Part shown: piece by piece, positions 56,477-64,000 of the stretch
How positions within the stretch are numbered: position 1 is the stretch's first letter
Layout of the letters: the number at the start of each line of letters is the position of its first letter
Source: CAWJNF01 sp963844235
GTDB taxonomy: Bacteria; Actinomycetota; Thermoleophilia; Gaiellales; Gaiellaceae
NCBI GenBank assembly: GCA_963844235.1
Contig: CAWJNF010000004.1
Location: 62,001-126,000, forward strand
Length of the DNA stretch: 64,000 nt
Reading direction: 5' to 3'
Notes under the pieces: generated by a model
Told to the model about the DNA's origin: nothing
The model's input: the letters and a program-made list of their open reading frames with translations, nothing else
The model's database searches: none
Program-made: the position numbers and the translations under genes

Positions 56477-56492
56477 CACGCTCCTTTCAGAC

Positions 56493-57020
56493 TCAAAGAG
56501 GCCGCTTGTAGGCTCGCTCGACGTCGCTCGCGAGCTCCTCGACCGCGGCCGACCCCGCCTGCATCGCTTGCGCGAACGGCGAGGGGCCGGGATCGGCGAG
56601 TGCCCGCTCGAGCCGTGAGGCGGCCGCGCCGACGGCGTCGAGATAGGCGGGGCTCGCGATCCTGGGCGGCTCCACGATGACTCGGCGGAGCGCGTCTGCG
56701 GCCTCCCTCGCCTCGGAGAGGCCGTTGTCGCCGAGCAAGGCGCCGAGGCGCTCGGGATCGCCGCCCCCGGCGCTCTCCTCCGCCAGCTCACAGAGACCGA
56801 CGATCGACACGGCATCGCGCAGGAGCGCCCGATCAGCCAGCGGCGAGCCGTCGTCGCGCAGCGCCAGCCAGACGACCTCCTCGCCCCGGCTGAAGGCGCA
56901 CAGGTAGACACGCAGCCCCGGCGACGGCTCCGCGGGCAGGACGGCGGAGAGCTCCTCGTCGGCCTCGAGGAACGCGCAGGCCGCCTCCGCGGCGGCGCTG
57001 AGCTCTTTCTCGAGTGCCAT
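56493..57020 (-). CDS. Hypothetical protein
   Basis: A 175-residue acidic, alanine-rich protein. The N-terminal part has a beta-type stretch (GLRVYLCAFSRGEEVVWLAL) and the rest is helical (LRDAVSIVGLCELAEESAGG, ASRLERALADPGPSPFAQAM). ATG 57020, 18 bp from the divergent UbiE-like gene. Not recognised; probably one operon with 56186-56476. Confidence 0.7.
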   Translation of the reverse strand: MALEKELSAAAEAACAFLEADEELSAVLPAEPSPGLRVYLCAFSRGEEVVWLALRDDGSPLADRALLRDAVSIVGLCELAEESAGGGDPERLGALLGDNGLSEAREAADALRRVIVEPPRIASPAYLDAVGAAASRLERALADPGPSPFAQAMQAGSAAVEELASDVERAYKRPL

Positions 57021-57038
57021 CGGAGCAAGAATAGAGAC

Positions 57039-57764
57039 GTGGCCGTCACCCGGACCGAGCGCACCCGGCGGGCGCGCGATCTCTTCGCTCCGCTCGGCCC
57101 CACGTACGACCGCTACGCCGCGCTGCTGAGCTTCGGGCAGGATCCGCGCTGGCGGCGCTTCCTCGTCTCGCGGATCGAAGCCGCGCCGGGCGACGTCGTG
57201 CTCGACGTGGCGACCGGCACGGGAGCCGTCGCGATCGAGCTCGCGCGCCGCTACGGCTGCTCGGTCGTCGGGATCGACCAGAGCCCGGAGATGCTGGCCG
57301 AAGGGCGCTCACGGGTCGCGCGAGCGGGCCTCGGCTCGCGCGTTCAGCTCGAGCACGGCCATGCGGAGGAGCTTCCGTTCGCCGAGGCCAGCTTCGCCGG
57401 GCTGACGTTCACGTACCTGCTCCGCTACGTCGACGACCCGCCGGCAACGCTCGCTGGGCTGACTCGCGTCGTCGCGCCGGGTGGAGTGATCGCGTCCCTC
57501 GAGTTCGCGATTCCGCGGGCTGCCGTGCCCCACTCCGCCTGGCGGCTCTACGTGGACACGGGACTGCCGTGGCTCGGGCGGCTCGCTGCTCCCGCATGGG
57601 AGGAGGTCGGCCGGTTCCTGGGCCCGAGCATCCGGGAGTTCTGGACCAGGTACCCGCTCGAGCGCCAGGTCGCGATGTGGAAGGAAGCCGGCGTTCGGGA
57701 CGTCGCGTACCGCCGCCTGAGCCTGGGCGGCGGGATCGTCCTGTGGGGTCGCCGTGGCCACTGA
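57039..57764 (+). CDS. UbiE/MenG-type methyltransferase
   Basis: A 241-residue methyltransferase close to demethylmenaquinone methyltransferase: DLFAPLGPTYDRYAALLSFG (UbiE N-terminal signature), QDPRWRRFLVSRI, motif I VLDVATGTGAVAIELA, GIDQSPEMLAEG, FAGLTFTYLLRYVDDP, and GGVIASLEF. It would methylate a quinone precursor with SAM. The following gene (57754) overlaps by 11 bp and may be a UbiA-type prenyltransferase relative, which supports a quinone or related lipid role. GTG 57039. Confidence 0.85.
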   Translation: MAVTRTERTRRARDLFAPLGPTYDRYAALLSFGQDPRWRRFLVSRIEAAPGDVVLDVATGTGAVAIELARRYGCSVVGIDQSPEMLAEGRSRVARAGLGSRVQLEHGHAEELPFAEASFAGLTFTYLLRYVDDPPATLAGLTRVVAPGGVIASLEFAIPRAAVPHSAWRLYVDTGLPWLGRLAAPAWEEVGRFLGPSIREFWTRYPLERQVAMWKEAGVRDVAYRRLSLGGGIVLWGRRGH

Positions 57765-58488
57765 CCTTCCGCGGCCGGCCTTCTACGCGCTCGCACGCGG
57801 CGGCTGGCGCGACTACGTGACGCTGCTGCATCCGCCCTACACCGCCTGGCACCTGTCCTACGTCGCGATCGGCGCCGGGCTCGCGCCGGGTCTCTCGCTC
57901 TCGGTCCTCGGCCCGGCGCTCGCAGCGTTCTTCCTGGCCGTCGGGATCGGCGCTCACGCACTCGACGAGCTGAACGGCCGGCCGCTGCGGACGTCGATCC
58001 CCGACTGGTGCCTGGCTGCGCTTGCGGCCGTCTCCATCAGCGGAGCCGCCGCGATCGGGATCGTCGGCGCCGTCACCCGCGACCCCTGGATCGGCGTCTT
58101 CGTCGTCGCCGGGGTCGGCATCGTCTGCGCCTACAACCTCGAGCTTTTCGGAGGTCGCCTGCACACGGACGCGTGGTTCGCGCTCGCGTGGGGCGGCTTC
58201 CCGCTCCTGACCGGCTACTTCGCGGTGGCCGGGACGATCACACCAGAGGCAATCGCCGCCGCCGCCTTCGCGGTGGCGCTCAGCCTCGCCCAGCGCCGGC
58301 TGTCGGCTCAGGTGCGCGACCTGAGACGGCGCACTGCCTCCGTGACGGGACGGATCGAGCGCGCGGACGGCACGGTCGAGCCGATCACGCGCGACACCAT
58401 GACCGACGTGAACGAGGCCGCGCTCCGCGCGCTGGCGTTCGCGAGCTGCTCGCTCGCCGCCGCCCTCGTCATCATGGGCCTGTCATGA
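57754..58488 (+). CDS. Polytopic membrane protein, possibly UbiA-prenyltransferase-related
   Basis: A 244-residue protein with about seven hydrophobic segments. The first part HPPYTAWHLSYVAIGAGLAP and the loop GIGAHALDELNGRPLRT recall the first Asp-rich region and topology of UbiA-superfamily prenyltransferases, but the canonical NDxxD motif is not present and the C-terminal half is divergent, so catalysis is unsure. GTG 57754 overlaps the UbiE-type methyltransferase by 11 bp, and its stop overlaps the next start by 4 bp: a tight three-gene operon. Confidence 0.6.
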   Translation: MATDLPRPAFYALARGGWRDYVTLLHPPYTAWHLSYVAIGAGLAPGLSLSVLGPALAAFFLAVGIGAHALDELNGRPLRTSIPDWCLAALAAVSISGAAAIGIVGAVTRDPWIGVFVVAGVGIVCAYNLELFGGRLHTDAWFALAWGGFPLLTGYFAVAGTITPEAIAAAAFAVALSLAQRRLSAQVRDLRRRTASVTGRIERADGTVEPITRDTMTDVNEAALRALAFASCSLAAALVIMGLS

Positions 58489-59618
58489 GCGTTCCGGCTC
58501 TGCCGCCCGCGAAGCCGGTCGCCGAGAGGCCGCGCATCGTGCAGCCGGCCCCCTACCAGGCTTCGTTCGGTCGCGTGGTGGGCACCGTGCCAGGCTGGAG
58601 CGACTACGTCGTCGTGCTCGCGGACGGCCGACGGGTGGCGGTCAAGGCCGTGAACGGCACACGCGTCACGCTGCAGGTCACGCTTCCGCGGCGCGACACG
58701 ACACTGCGGCTGGTGGCCGTGGGCGACGCGGGCAGGCGTGCGACCTCGCGGCCCGTGGGGCCGGTCTTCGGCCTGCCGCCGCACGGGGCCCCACGCGACA
58801 TCGGATCGATCGAGGACGAGGCGCTCGCGCGCCGGGTGAAGGCGCTCGCGAGGGCCTTCCCCGGCACGGCCGCGGTCTTCGTCCAGGATCTCGCCACGGG
58901 TCGTGGCGCAGCCTGGAACGCTCGCGCGCGCTTCCCTGCCGCCTCGACGCTCAAGCTCGCGATCGCGGTCGAGACGCTCCGCTCGCTGCCGGCACCGCCC
59001 GCGCCGGGATCCGAGCTCGACGGCCTCATGCGCGCCATGCTGATCCGCTCCGACAACCGTGCGGCGAACCAGCTCGAGGTCTTCTTCGGCGGCTCGACCA
59101 GCGGCGGCTCGGCGCGCGTCAACTCGATGATGAGGGCGCTCGGGCTCGGCGACAGCGAGATGTACGGCGGGTACGAGATCGAGGAGGGAACGCGCCAGGC
59201 CCGGGCGATCCCGATCCGGGTCGAGAGCCAGCCGAGCATCGCGCGAACGAAGTACTCGACCGCCTGGGATCTCGGGCGCCTCGTCCGCTACGTCCATCTG
59301 GCCGCCGGAGGCCGCGGCGCGCTCGTCCGTCGCGTGGGCGGGGTCACGCCCGCGGAAGCCCGCTACCTCCTCTATCTCCTCGTCCACGTGGGCGACCGGG
59401 CGAAGCTGGGACGCTTCCTCCCCGGCTCGGTTGCGCTAGCCCACAAGGCGGGCTGGATCACGTCGAGCCGTCACGACAACGGCATCGTCTACTGGTCGCG
59501 CGGAGCGTTCGTCGCCACGGTCATGACGTGGTCGTCGGGCGGTGTCGGGCCGGCGTCCGACGTGCTGGCCGGACGGGTGGCCCAGGCGGCGCTGCGCCGC
59601 TTCCAGGCAGGCCGCTAG
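58485..59618 (+). CDS. Serine hydrolase of the class A beta-lactamase/PBP fold
   Basis: A 377-residue protein. An N-terminal beta domain (about 20-110, GTVPGWSDYVVVLADGRRVA) is followed by a class A-like transpeptidase fold: STLK (S-x-x-K) near residue 154, SDN near 189, and the third motif as KAG in ALAHKAGWITSS. KTG is thus replaced by KAG. No clear signal peptide or lipobox. The last gene of the UbiE-type operon; its 3' spacer carries family A copy 2. Confidence 0.8.
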   Translation: MSVPALPPAKPVAERPRIVQPAPYQASFGRVVGTVPGWSDYVVVLADGRRVAVKAVNGTRVTLQVTLPRRDTTLRLVAVGDAGRRATSRPVGPVFGLPPHGAPRDIGSIEDEALARRVKALARAFPGTAAVFVQDLATGRGAAWNARARFPAASTLKLAIAVETLRSLPAPPAPGSELDGLMRAMLIRSDNRAANQLEVFFGGSTSGGSARVNSMMRALGLGDSEMYGGYEIEEGTRQARAIPIRVESQPSIARTKYSTAWDLGRLVRYVHLAAGGRGALVRRVGGVTPAEARYLLYLLVHVGDRAKLGRFLPGSVALAHKAGWITSSRHDNGIVYWSRGAFVATVMTWSSGGVGPASDVLAGRVAQAALRRFQAGR

Positions 59619-59656
59619 CGCCGATACGAGGCGGGCGCTCGGCGCGCGTACCATGC

Positions 59657-59834
59657 CTAGATGATTGATCTGCAATTGACCGGCAACCGTGGCACCGCCG
59701 GATGGCGGCCGATACCGTCGCCTGAGGCCACGCTCGTGCCTCGCACGTATCACCGATACGCACGAGGCAGAAGCGCGTTCCTCACGCTCGGTCTCTGCCG
59801 TCCCCGACGGCACCACAATCCCCGATCAATCTAG
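59657..59834. repeat. Family A long-palindrome element, copy 2
   Basis: A 178-bp copy of the element at 3141-3315, bounded by CTAG at both ends (59657-59660 and 59831-59834). Outer arms ATTGATC...GATCAAT, then GGCAACCGTGGCACCGCCGG paired imperfectly with the arm before the right end, and the apical hairpin GCCTCGCACGTATC/GATACGCACGAGGC around AC-C. Differences from copy 1 lie mainly in unpaired or paired-by-compensation positions. The G of the terminal CTAG is the first base of GTG 59834. Confidence 0.85.
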
Positions 59835-61192
59835 TGGTCATCGCGCTCGAGATCACGCTCGCAGTGGCGCTCGCCGCCGTCGTGGCGGCCTTCCTGGGAG
59901 TGCTGTACCGCCGGGTGCCGGAGCGCTGGCTCGTCACGCTCATCGCCGTGCTCCTGGTGCTCGCCGGCGCCACGGCCATCCTGCTCGCCGTCGGGGCCGC
60001 GATCGACCGCTGGGAGCTCGGCGAGCTCGCCGTCGTCGCGGGCGGTTTCCTGGCCGCCGCAGCCGGAGCTGCGGGAGCTCTCGGCCTCTCGCGCGGACTC
60101 GCCCGCATCCGTTCCTTCGAGCAGGTTGGCTCGGACATGCGCGACCAGCTCGACGAGGTGCTCGCTCGGCACGCGGAGCAGCGCGCGTCGGAGCTCACTA
60201 AGACGCTAGCCCGTGAGCGAGCGGAGACGAGCCACCTGATCGCGGGTCAGGAACGGCAGCTGCGCGAGGAGGCGCGCGCCGAGGTCGTCCGGTGGGCAGA
60301 CACCGCTCGCGCCGAGCTGTCGGAGGGGGTCGCCGAAGCCCAGCACCGGCTCGAGCAACGGCTTTCGGCCTGGAGCGCAGACCTCGAGCGGTCCCAGCAG
60401 CAGCTCAAGGTCCGGCTCGAGACGCTGATCCGCCAGCAGGCCGAAGCGCTCCAGGCGCACGAGGCCCGACTCGCGGCGCACGCGGCCGAAGTCGAGGCCC
60501 TCGAGGAGCATCAGCGCGCCGCGATGGGGCGGATCCAGGACGAGCTCGAGCGGTCGGTCGCGGAGGCTTCCGAGGTGACGAAGGGGGAGATCGAGACGCA
60601 CGCCGCCGAGCGCCGGCGCGCCTTGCACGAGGTGGGCGAGCGGCTGCGCAACCGCGAGCGTTCCATGCGCGAGCAGATCGAGCGGGAGGAGGGCGAGCTG
60701 CGCCAGCAGCTCGCGACGGCGCTCGCCGAGGTGGAGCGGCGTCATGTCGAGCAGCTCCAGCGCTCGCTCGACCGCTCCGTCGCCAGGTTGCAGGAGGACT
60801 CGGAGCAGACGTTCGACCGCCAGCTTCGCGAGGGCCGAGAGAAGACCGCCGAGCGGCTCGCGCGCGAGCTCGAGCTCTCGATGGAGCATTTCCTCAAGGC
60901 GGCGGAGACCGAGGTGGTGAACCGCATCGCCGACTCGGCGCAGGCATCGGCGACGCGCTTTCAGCGCCAGATCGACGATCTCGTGCGGGCCGCCGAGGTA
61001 CAGGCCGGGATCTCGAACGAGCGCGTCCAGGCGCTCGCGGAGCGACTCGAGCGGTCGCTGGAGGCGGCTCACCAGCGGCTTGGGGCGTTCGAGGCGCACC
61101 TCGAGCTCGAGCTGACGACGAAGCTGGACGAGATCGAGCGCGCCTTCCGGGGCGCGACATCGCCCCCCGAGCGCGCTCAGACACGAGGCTAG
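59834..61192 (+). CDS. Membrane-anchored long coiled-coil protein
   Basis: A 452-residue protein: two or three membrane helices at about 2-90 (VIALEITLAVALAAVVAAFL; LVTLIAVLLVLAGATAIL; VVAGGFLAAAAGAAGAL), then an almost uninterrupted heptad-rich coiled coil (about 100-440) rich in Glu, Arg, Gln and Ala (ARHAEQRASELTKTLARERA, ELEEHQRAAMGRIQDELE-like stretches). RmuC- or DivIVA-like cytoskeletal scaffolds are comparable, but no such domain is identifiable. GTG 59834 begins at the last base of the family A element. Function unknown. Confidence 0.8.
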   Translation: MVIALEITLAVALAAVVAAFLGVLYRRVPERWLVTLIAVLLVLAGATAILLAVGAAIDRWELGELAVVAGGFLAAAAGAAGALGLSRGLARIRSFEQVGSDMRDQLDEVLARHAEQRASELTKTLARERAETSHLIAGQERQLREEARAEVVRWADTARAELSEGVAEAQHRLEQRLSAWSADLERSQQQLKVRLETLIRQQAEALQAHEARLAAHAAEVEALEEHQRAAMGRIQDELERSVAEASEVTKGEIETHAAERRRALHEVGERLRNRERSMREQIEREEGELRQQLATALAEVERRHVEQLQRSLDRSVARLQEDSEQTFDRQLREGREKTAERLARELELSMEHFLKAAETEVVNRIADSAQASATRFQRQIDDLVRAAEVQAGISNERVQALAERLERSLEAAHQRLGAFEAHLELELTTKLDEIERAFRGATSPPERAQTRG

Positions 61193-61278
61193 GGGTGGCG
61201 CCACTCGGCACCCAGAGCCGCTTGCGCCAACTTTCAGGGGCAGGGTTCGTCCGATGGGAGGAGAAATCTGTAGGGCTG

Positions 61279-61479
61279 GTGGAGGAGATGCAGACACTCG
61301 AGCCTCGGCACGACGAGCGTGAGAAGGTTCAGAGCTGGCGATTGCACGTGCTGATCGAGGCCGGCTTCCCGTTCGAGCTGGCCGACCGGCTCGCCGACAG
61401 CGACGCCGACCTGCATCGTGCCGTCGGTCTGCTCGAGAACGGCTGCTCCCCAGAGACCGCGGTGAGGATCCTCCTCTAG
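61279..61479 (+). CDS. Small UBA-like helical protein
   Basis: A 66-residue protein (VEEMQTLEPRHDEREKVQSW, then LIEAGFPFELADRLADS and AVGLLENGCSPETAVRILL). The second half resembles a UBA-like three-helix bundle with the GFP loop. GTG 61279 or ATG 61288 are possible starts; the GGAGGAG before ATG 61288 is too close for a normal spacing. It lies 86 bp after the coiled-coil gene. Unknown function; small proteins like this are common in actinobacteria. Confidence 0.6.
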   Translation: MEEMQTLEPRHDEREKVQSWRLHVLIEAGFPFELADRLADSDADLHRAVGLLENGCSPETAVRILL

Positions 61480-61584
61480 ACAATCCGCGGCGGCGTCTCC
61501 GCCCGGGAAGTCCTCCTCGCGACTCTGGATCGGCCGAGCCGTAGGCGGAGCGCCACGCTGCGGTCGACCGTCTACGCTCGCCCC

Positions 61585-62802
61585 ATGAAGCCCGAGCCGA
61601 TCGACTACGGCGAGCGCAAGGTCTACACCGTCTCCGCGTTCAACCATGGCGTGGCCTCGTGGATCGCCCGCCTCCCGACGCTGTGGGTCGAGGGCGAGAT
61701 CACGGAGCTGCGGCGGCAGCCTGGCTGGCACAACGTCTTTTTCACGCTTCGCGACCCGGAGGACGGCAGCTCGCTCGCGGTCACGATTCCACGCGCCACG
61801 TTCGACGCGCTCCGCCTGGACGTCTCCGACGGTGTGCGCGTCCACGTTTTCGGCAGGCCCGAGCTCTGGGCAGCACGAGCCTCGTTCCGGCTGCGAGCGC
61901 GCTCACTCGAGCCGGTCGGCCTGGGAGACGTTCTGGCGCGCCTGGAGCGTCTGCGGCGCAAACTGGCCGGCGAGGGCCTCTTCGCGGCCGAGCGCAAGCG
62001 TGCTCTCCCCTTCCTGCCGTCCCGGATCGGGCTCGTCACCGGCACCGATGCCGCGGCGAAAGGCGACCTCGTCGCGGCCATTCGCCACCGATTCCCTCCG
62101 GCACGGCTCCTCGTGGCTGAGACCGTGGTGCAGGGGCCGCGTGCGCCTGCTGCGATCGCCGACGCGCTGCGGGCGATCTGCCGGGCGGGCGTCGACGTGA
62201 TCGTGCTCGCGCGCGGTGGGGGGAGCTTCGACGATCTGCTGCCCTTCAGCGACGAGCGTCTCGTGCGAGCGGTCGCCGGCTGCCCGGTCCCGATCGTCTC
62301 GGCCGTCGGCCACGAGCAGGACAACCCGCTGTGCGACCTGGCCGCCGACATCCGGGCCTCGACCCCGACGGCGGCCGCCCGCCTTGTCGTCCCCGACCTG
62401 CGCGAGGTGTCCGCGTCCCTCGACAGGGTTCACGGCAGTCTGGGTCAGGGCCTGCGGAGATCGCTGCAGCGGGCGGGCGAGCAGATCGAGCGCGACCGCC
62501 TACGCCTCGCGCGTGCCCCGGCGCTCCTGCTCGAGCGCAAACGAACGGGGCTCCAGGCAGCTCGGCGACGCCTGACGGAGGCGCCGCTCCTGTTGCTCGA
62601 ACGGCGGCGCGCCGCGGTCGAGGCGCTTGGCGGCCGTCTCTACGCCGTGGGCCCGCGCGCGACGCTGCAGCGCGGCTATGCGATCGTGCGGTCGGAGGGG
62701 CGGATTGTCCGCCAGGCTCGCTCGCTGGCGCCCGGTGCTCGCCTGGACGTCGAGCTGGCGGAGGGAGCCGTCGGAGCACGCGTCGAGGACGTCGACCCGT
62801 GA
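61585..62802 (+). CDS. xseA: Exodeoxyribonuclease VII large subunit
   Basis: Single-strand-specific DNA exonuclease subunit. 405 residues. Seen: N-terminal OB fold (WVEGEITELRRQPGWHNVFF, YxVRC-type strand FRLRARSLEPVGLGD), the catalytic domain LPSRIGLVTGTDAAAKGDLV, DVIVLARGGGSFDDLLPFSD, GHEQDNPLCDLAADIRASTP, and a C-terminal helical/beta end QRGYAIVRSEGRIVRQARSL. ATG 61585. The small subunit xseB does not follow: the next gene (62827) is a convergent polysaccharide deacetylase. Confidence 0.95.
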   Translation: MKPEPIDYGERKVYTVSAFNHGVASWIARLPTLWVEGEITELRRQPGWHNVFFTLRDPEDGSSLAVTIPRATFDALRLDVSDGVRVHVFGRPELWAARASFRLRARSLEPVGLGDVLARLERLRRKLAGEGLFAAERKRALPFLPSRIGLVTGTDAAAKGDLVAAIRHRFPPARLLVAETVVQGPRAPAAIADALRAICRAGVDVIVLARGGGSFDDLLPFSDERLVRAVAGCPVPIVSAVGHEQDNPLCDLAADIRASTPTAAARLVVPDLREVSASLDRVHGSLGQGLRRSLQRAGEQIERDRLRLARAPALLLERKRTGLQAARRRLTEAPLLLLERRRAAVEALGGRLYAVGPRATLQRGYAIVRSEGRIVRQARSLAPGARLDVELAEGAVGARVEDVDP

Positions 62803-62826
62803 CCGGTGCGTGTGCCGGGCCGTCCC

Positions 62827-63900
62827 CTAGCTCGACTCACGGGGCGACTCGCCCGAAGTACCGTCCAACCGACTGCGGGTGAGGTCGGCGGCACGCCGCG
62901 CTCCCTCGTCGAGCCTGCGCAGCAGCTCGGCCAGCGACCAGCGACCTACCTGGAGGCGGTGCACGTGCACGGAGTCATCCCCGGGGAGTGCGGGCCGCCA
63001 TCGCGCCGGGGCTTCCTGGTCGAAGGCGATCTCGAAGCGAGCCTCGAGAACCTCCCGCAATGCGTTCACGACGGCCGGCTCGGCGTACTGACCCCAGTCG
63101 CCGCAGGGGTAGGCGAAGGAGGTGAGCCGGCCGGCGCCATGCTCGCGCAGCTTTGCCGCCGCGTCCTCGAGGTCGGCGGCGACGCGCTCCGCATACCCGT
63201 CGATCGACTCGTCGGCACGGTGCTCGACGAGCGCTGTCACGCCGGGGGCGTTGGAGCAGTCGTGCAGGTCGCTCGTGTGACTCTCGAGCTCCCAGCGGCC
63301 GCTTGAGGCGTGCCCGACGAGATCGTCCCAGTCCTCGTGGAAGATCGTCGGTCTGTCTCCCTGCGCGGCGATAACGAACATCGTGGCGCGCATGCCCGTG
63401 TCCTCGAGGATCGGATCGGCCTGGAGCATGGCGTCGGTCCGGCCGTCGTCGAACGTGATCAGGACCGGCCGCGCCGGAAGCGCCCGGGCGTCGCCGCTCG
63501 CAAGGTAGTCGGCCAGGTCATCCGCCGTGATGGCCGAGTACCCGGCCGCCCGCAGGCCGCGCATGTGCTCCGCGAAGCGCTGGCGCGAGACGACCATCGT
63601 CTCGGGCCCGGGCTCGGATGTGTCTTCCTGACCGATGCCGTGGTAGACGAGGACCGGCACGCCGCGAAGCGGCCTGGCGCGATAGAAACGGGCGAGGGCG
63701 CTGTCACGCGCATCGAGACCGGGAGTGCCCGGAGTCGAGACTTGGTAGCGGGCCCGTAGAACGACGAGGCGGCCCGTGTCGGTCTCCGTCAGAAACAGGT
63801 ACAGGGGCAACACCGAGAGGGGCAGCAGCGCGAGACCAGCAATGGTTTGCACCCGCCAGCGTCCGCTGAGCACACGTGCGAGCCGGCGCCGGAGCGGCAC
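62827..63900 (-). CDS. Membrane-anchored polysaccharide deacetylase (NodB/CE4)
   Basis: A 357-residue protein with an N-terminal membrane anchor (about 19-37, AGLALLPLSVLPLYLFLT) and a NodB domain (about 80-300). Catalytic/metal motifs: LVYHGIGQED, ITFDDGRTDAM with the Asp-Asp pair, and ELESHTSDLHD with the His-x3-His. FAYPCGDWG is the fourth motif. It would deacetylate extracellular glycan, perhaps peptidoglycan. GTG 63900 directly follows the TAG of the upstream gene. The C-terminal tail is basic and disordered. Confidence 0.88.
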   Translation of the reverse strand: MPLRRRLARVLSGRWRVQTIAGLALLPLSVLPLYLFLTETDTGRLVVLRARYQVSTPGTPGLDARDSALARFYRARPLRGVPVLVYHGIGQEDTSEPGPETMVVSRQRFAEHMRGLRAAGYSAITADDLADYLASGDARALPARPVLITFDDGRTDAMLQADPILEDTGMRATMFVIAAQGDRPTIFHEDWDDLVGHASSGRWELESHTSDLHDCSNAPGVTALVEHRADESIDGYAERVAADLEDAAAKLREHGAGRLTSFAYPCGDWGQYAEPAVVNALREVLEARFEIAFDQEAPARWRPALPGDDSVHVHRLQVGRWSLAELLRRLDEGARRAADLTRSRLDGTSGESPRESS

Positions 63901-64000
63901 CTACCGCCCCTCCGTCTCGACGGCGGGGACGAGCACTGCGGCTCGGCTCGGGGCAGGCCGTTCTTCCGGCCTGATCACGATCGTCTCGCCGGAGACTTCG
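63901..64000 (-). CDS. C-terminus of an unidentified gene running off the right edge
   Basis: The last 32 codons of a minus-strand frame (EVSGETIVIRPEERP, ending AVETEGR and TAG at 63901). Immediately adjacent to the deacetylase start (no gap), so the two are almost certainly one operon. Too short to name. Confidence 0.6.
   Translation of the reverse strand, partial: EVSGETIVIRPEERPAPSRAAVLVPAVETEGR

Noticed and set aside
62803..62882. xseB small subunit after xseA
   Set aside because: The short frame after xseA shows no XseB sequence and runs into the convergent deacetylase gene.

Overview
The window is very GC-rich and is packed with short-spaced genes in strand-switching operons. Many starts are GTG or TTG, and 4-bp ATGA/GTGA stop-start overlaps are common. 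LexA-type SOS box, HU, UbiE-type methyltransferase, SigJ/SigG-like ECF sigma factor, FIST, roadblock and MarR proteins, and the gene order rplM-rpsI-glmM-glmS-acpS-nnr-alr all fit Actinomycetota. A deep branch such as Thermoleophilia/Gaiellales is my guess, not something the sequence proves. It reads as chromosomal housekeeping DNA: I see no phage, plasmid, CRISPR array, rRNA or tRNA gene.

Layout. 1-2028 holds the 5' part of an IleRS-like synthetase gene with degenerate signature motifs. 2312-5341 holds thioredoxin, a VOC protein, a cNMP-binding-like protein, a serine hydrolase, and a coupled RidA-peroxiredoxin pair. The peroxiredoxin has an in-frame TGA exactly at the peroxidatic cysteine, followed by a SECIS-like hairpin, so it is predicted to be a selenoprotein. 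5269-9479 holds a large membrane protein, an ECF sigma factor with an NTF2-like tail, and two head-to-head genes that have both lost their 5' ends. 9625-16842 holds FabI, an HDAC-like amidohydrolase, an SDR, MarR-FIST, PAP2, a flippase-like protein and an acyltransferase.

17068-27003 is a long minus-strand wall and precursor block: methyltransferase, a frameshifted CCA/poly(A) polymerase, alr, nnrE/D, acpS, glmS, glmM, rpsI, rplM and a uracil-DNA glycosylase. 27078-36731 holds a PH-domain protein, an MFS transporter, an AlaC-like aminotransferase, a methyltransferase, guaA, guaB, a PfkB kinase and a D,D-carboxypeptidase. 37181-43093 is a minus-strand nucleotide block: LysM, pyrF, an SOS-box exonuclease, HU, pyrE, roadblock, rdgB, rph and murI. 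43176-50743 holds pabB-pabC, a GMP-synthase-like amidotransferase, a GST, a gamma-glutamyltransferase, a GNAT fusion, a HAD phosphatase and a nitrilase. 50740-64000 holds a DMT exporter, FabL (a second enoyl reductase), an MFS-MarR efflux unit with an operator over its start codon, a tyrosine phosphatase, a UbiE/UbiA-like/serine-hydrolase operon, a coiled-coil membrane protein, xseA and a polysaccharide deacetylase.

Two layers of intergenic repeats overlie the genes. (1) REP-like hairpins with a GTAG foot occur in about 15 copies with co-varying stems. (2) Elements of 160-178 bp fold over their whole length into one imperfect hairpin. There are three sequence families (A: 3141 and 59657; B: 32745 with a short derivative at 45112; C: 55721), all with an apical GTATC...GATAC palindrome. 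These repeats, together with the predicted selenocysteine peroxiredoxin, are the most interesting features here.
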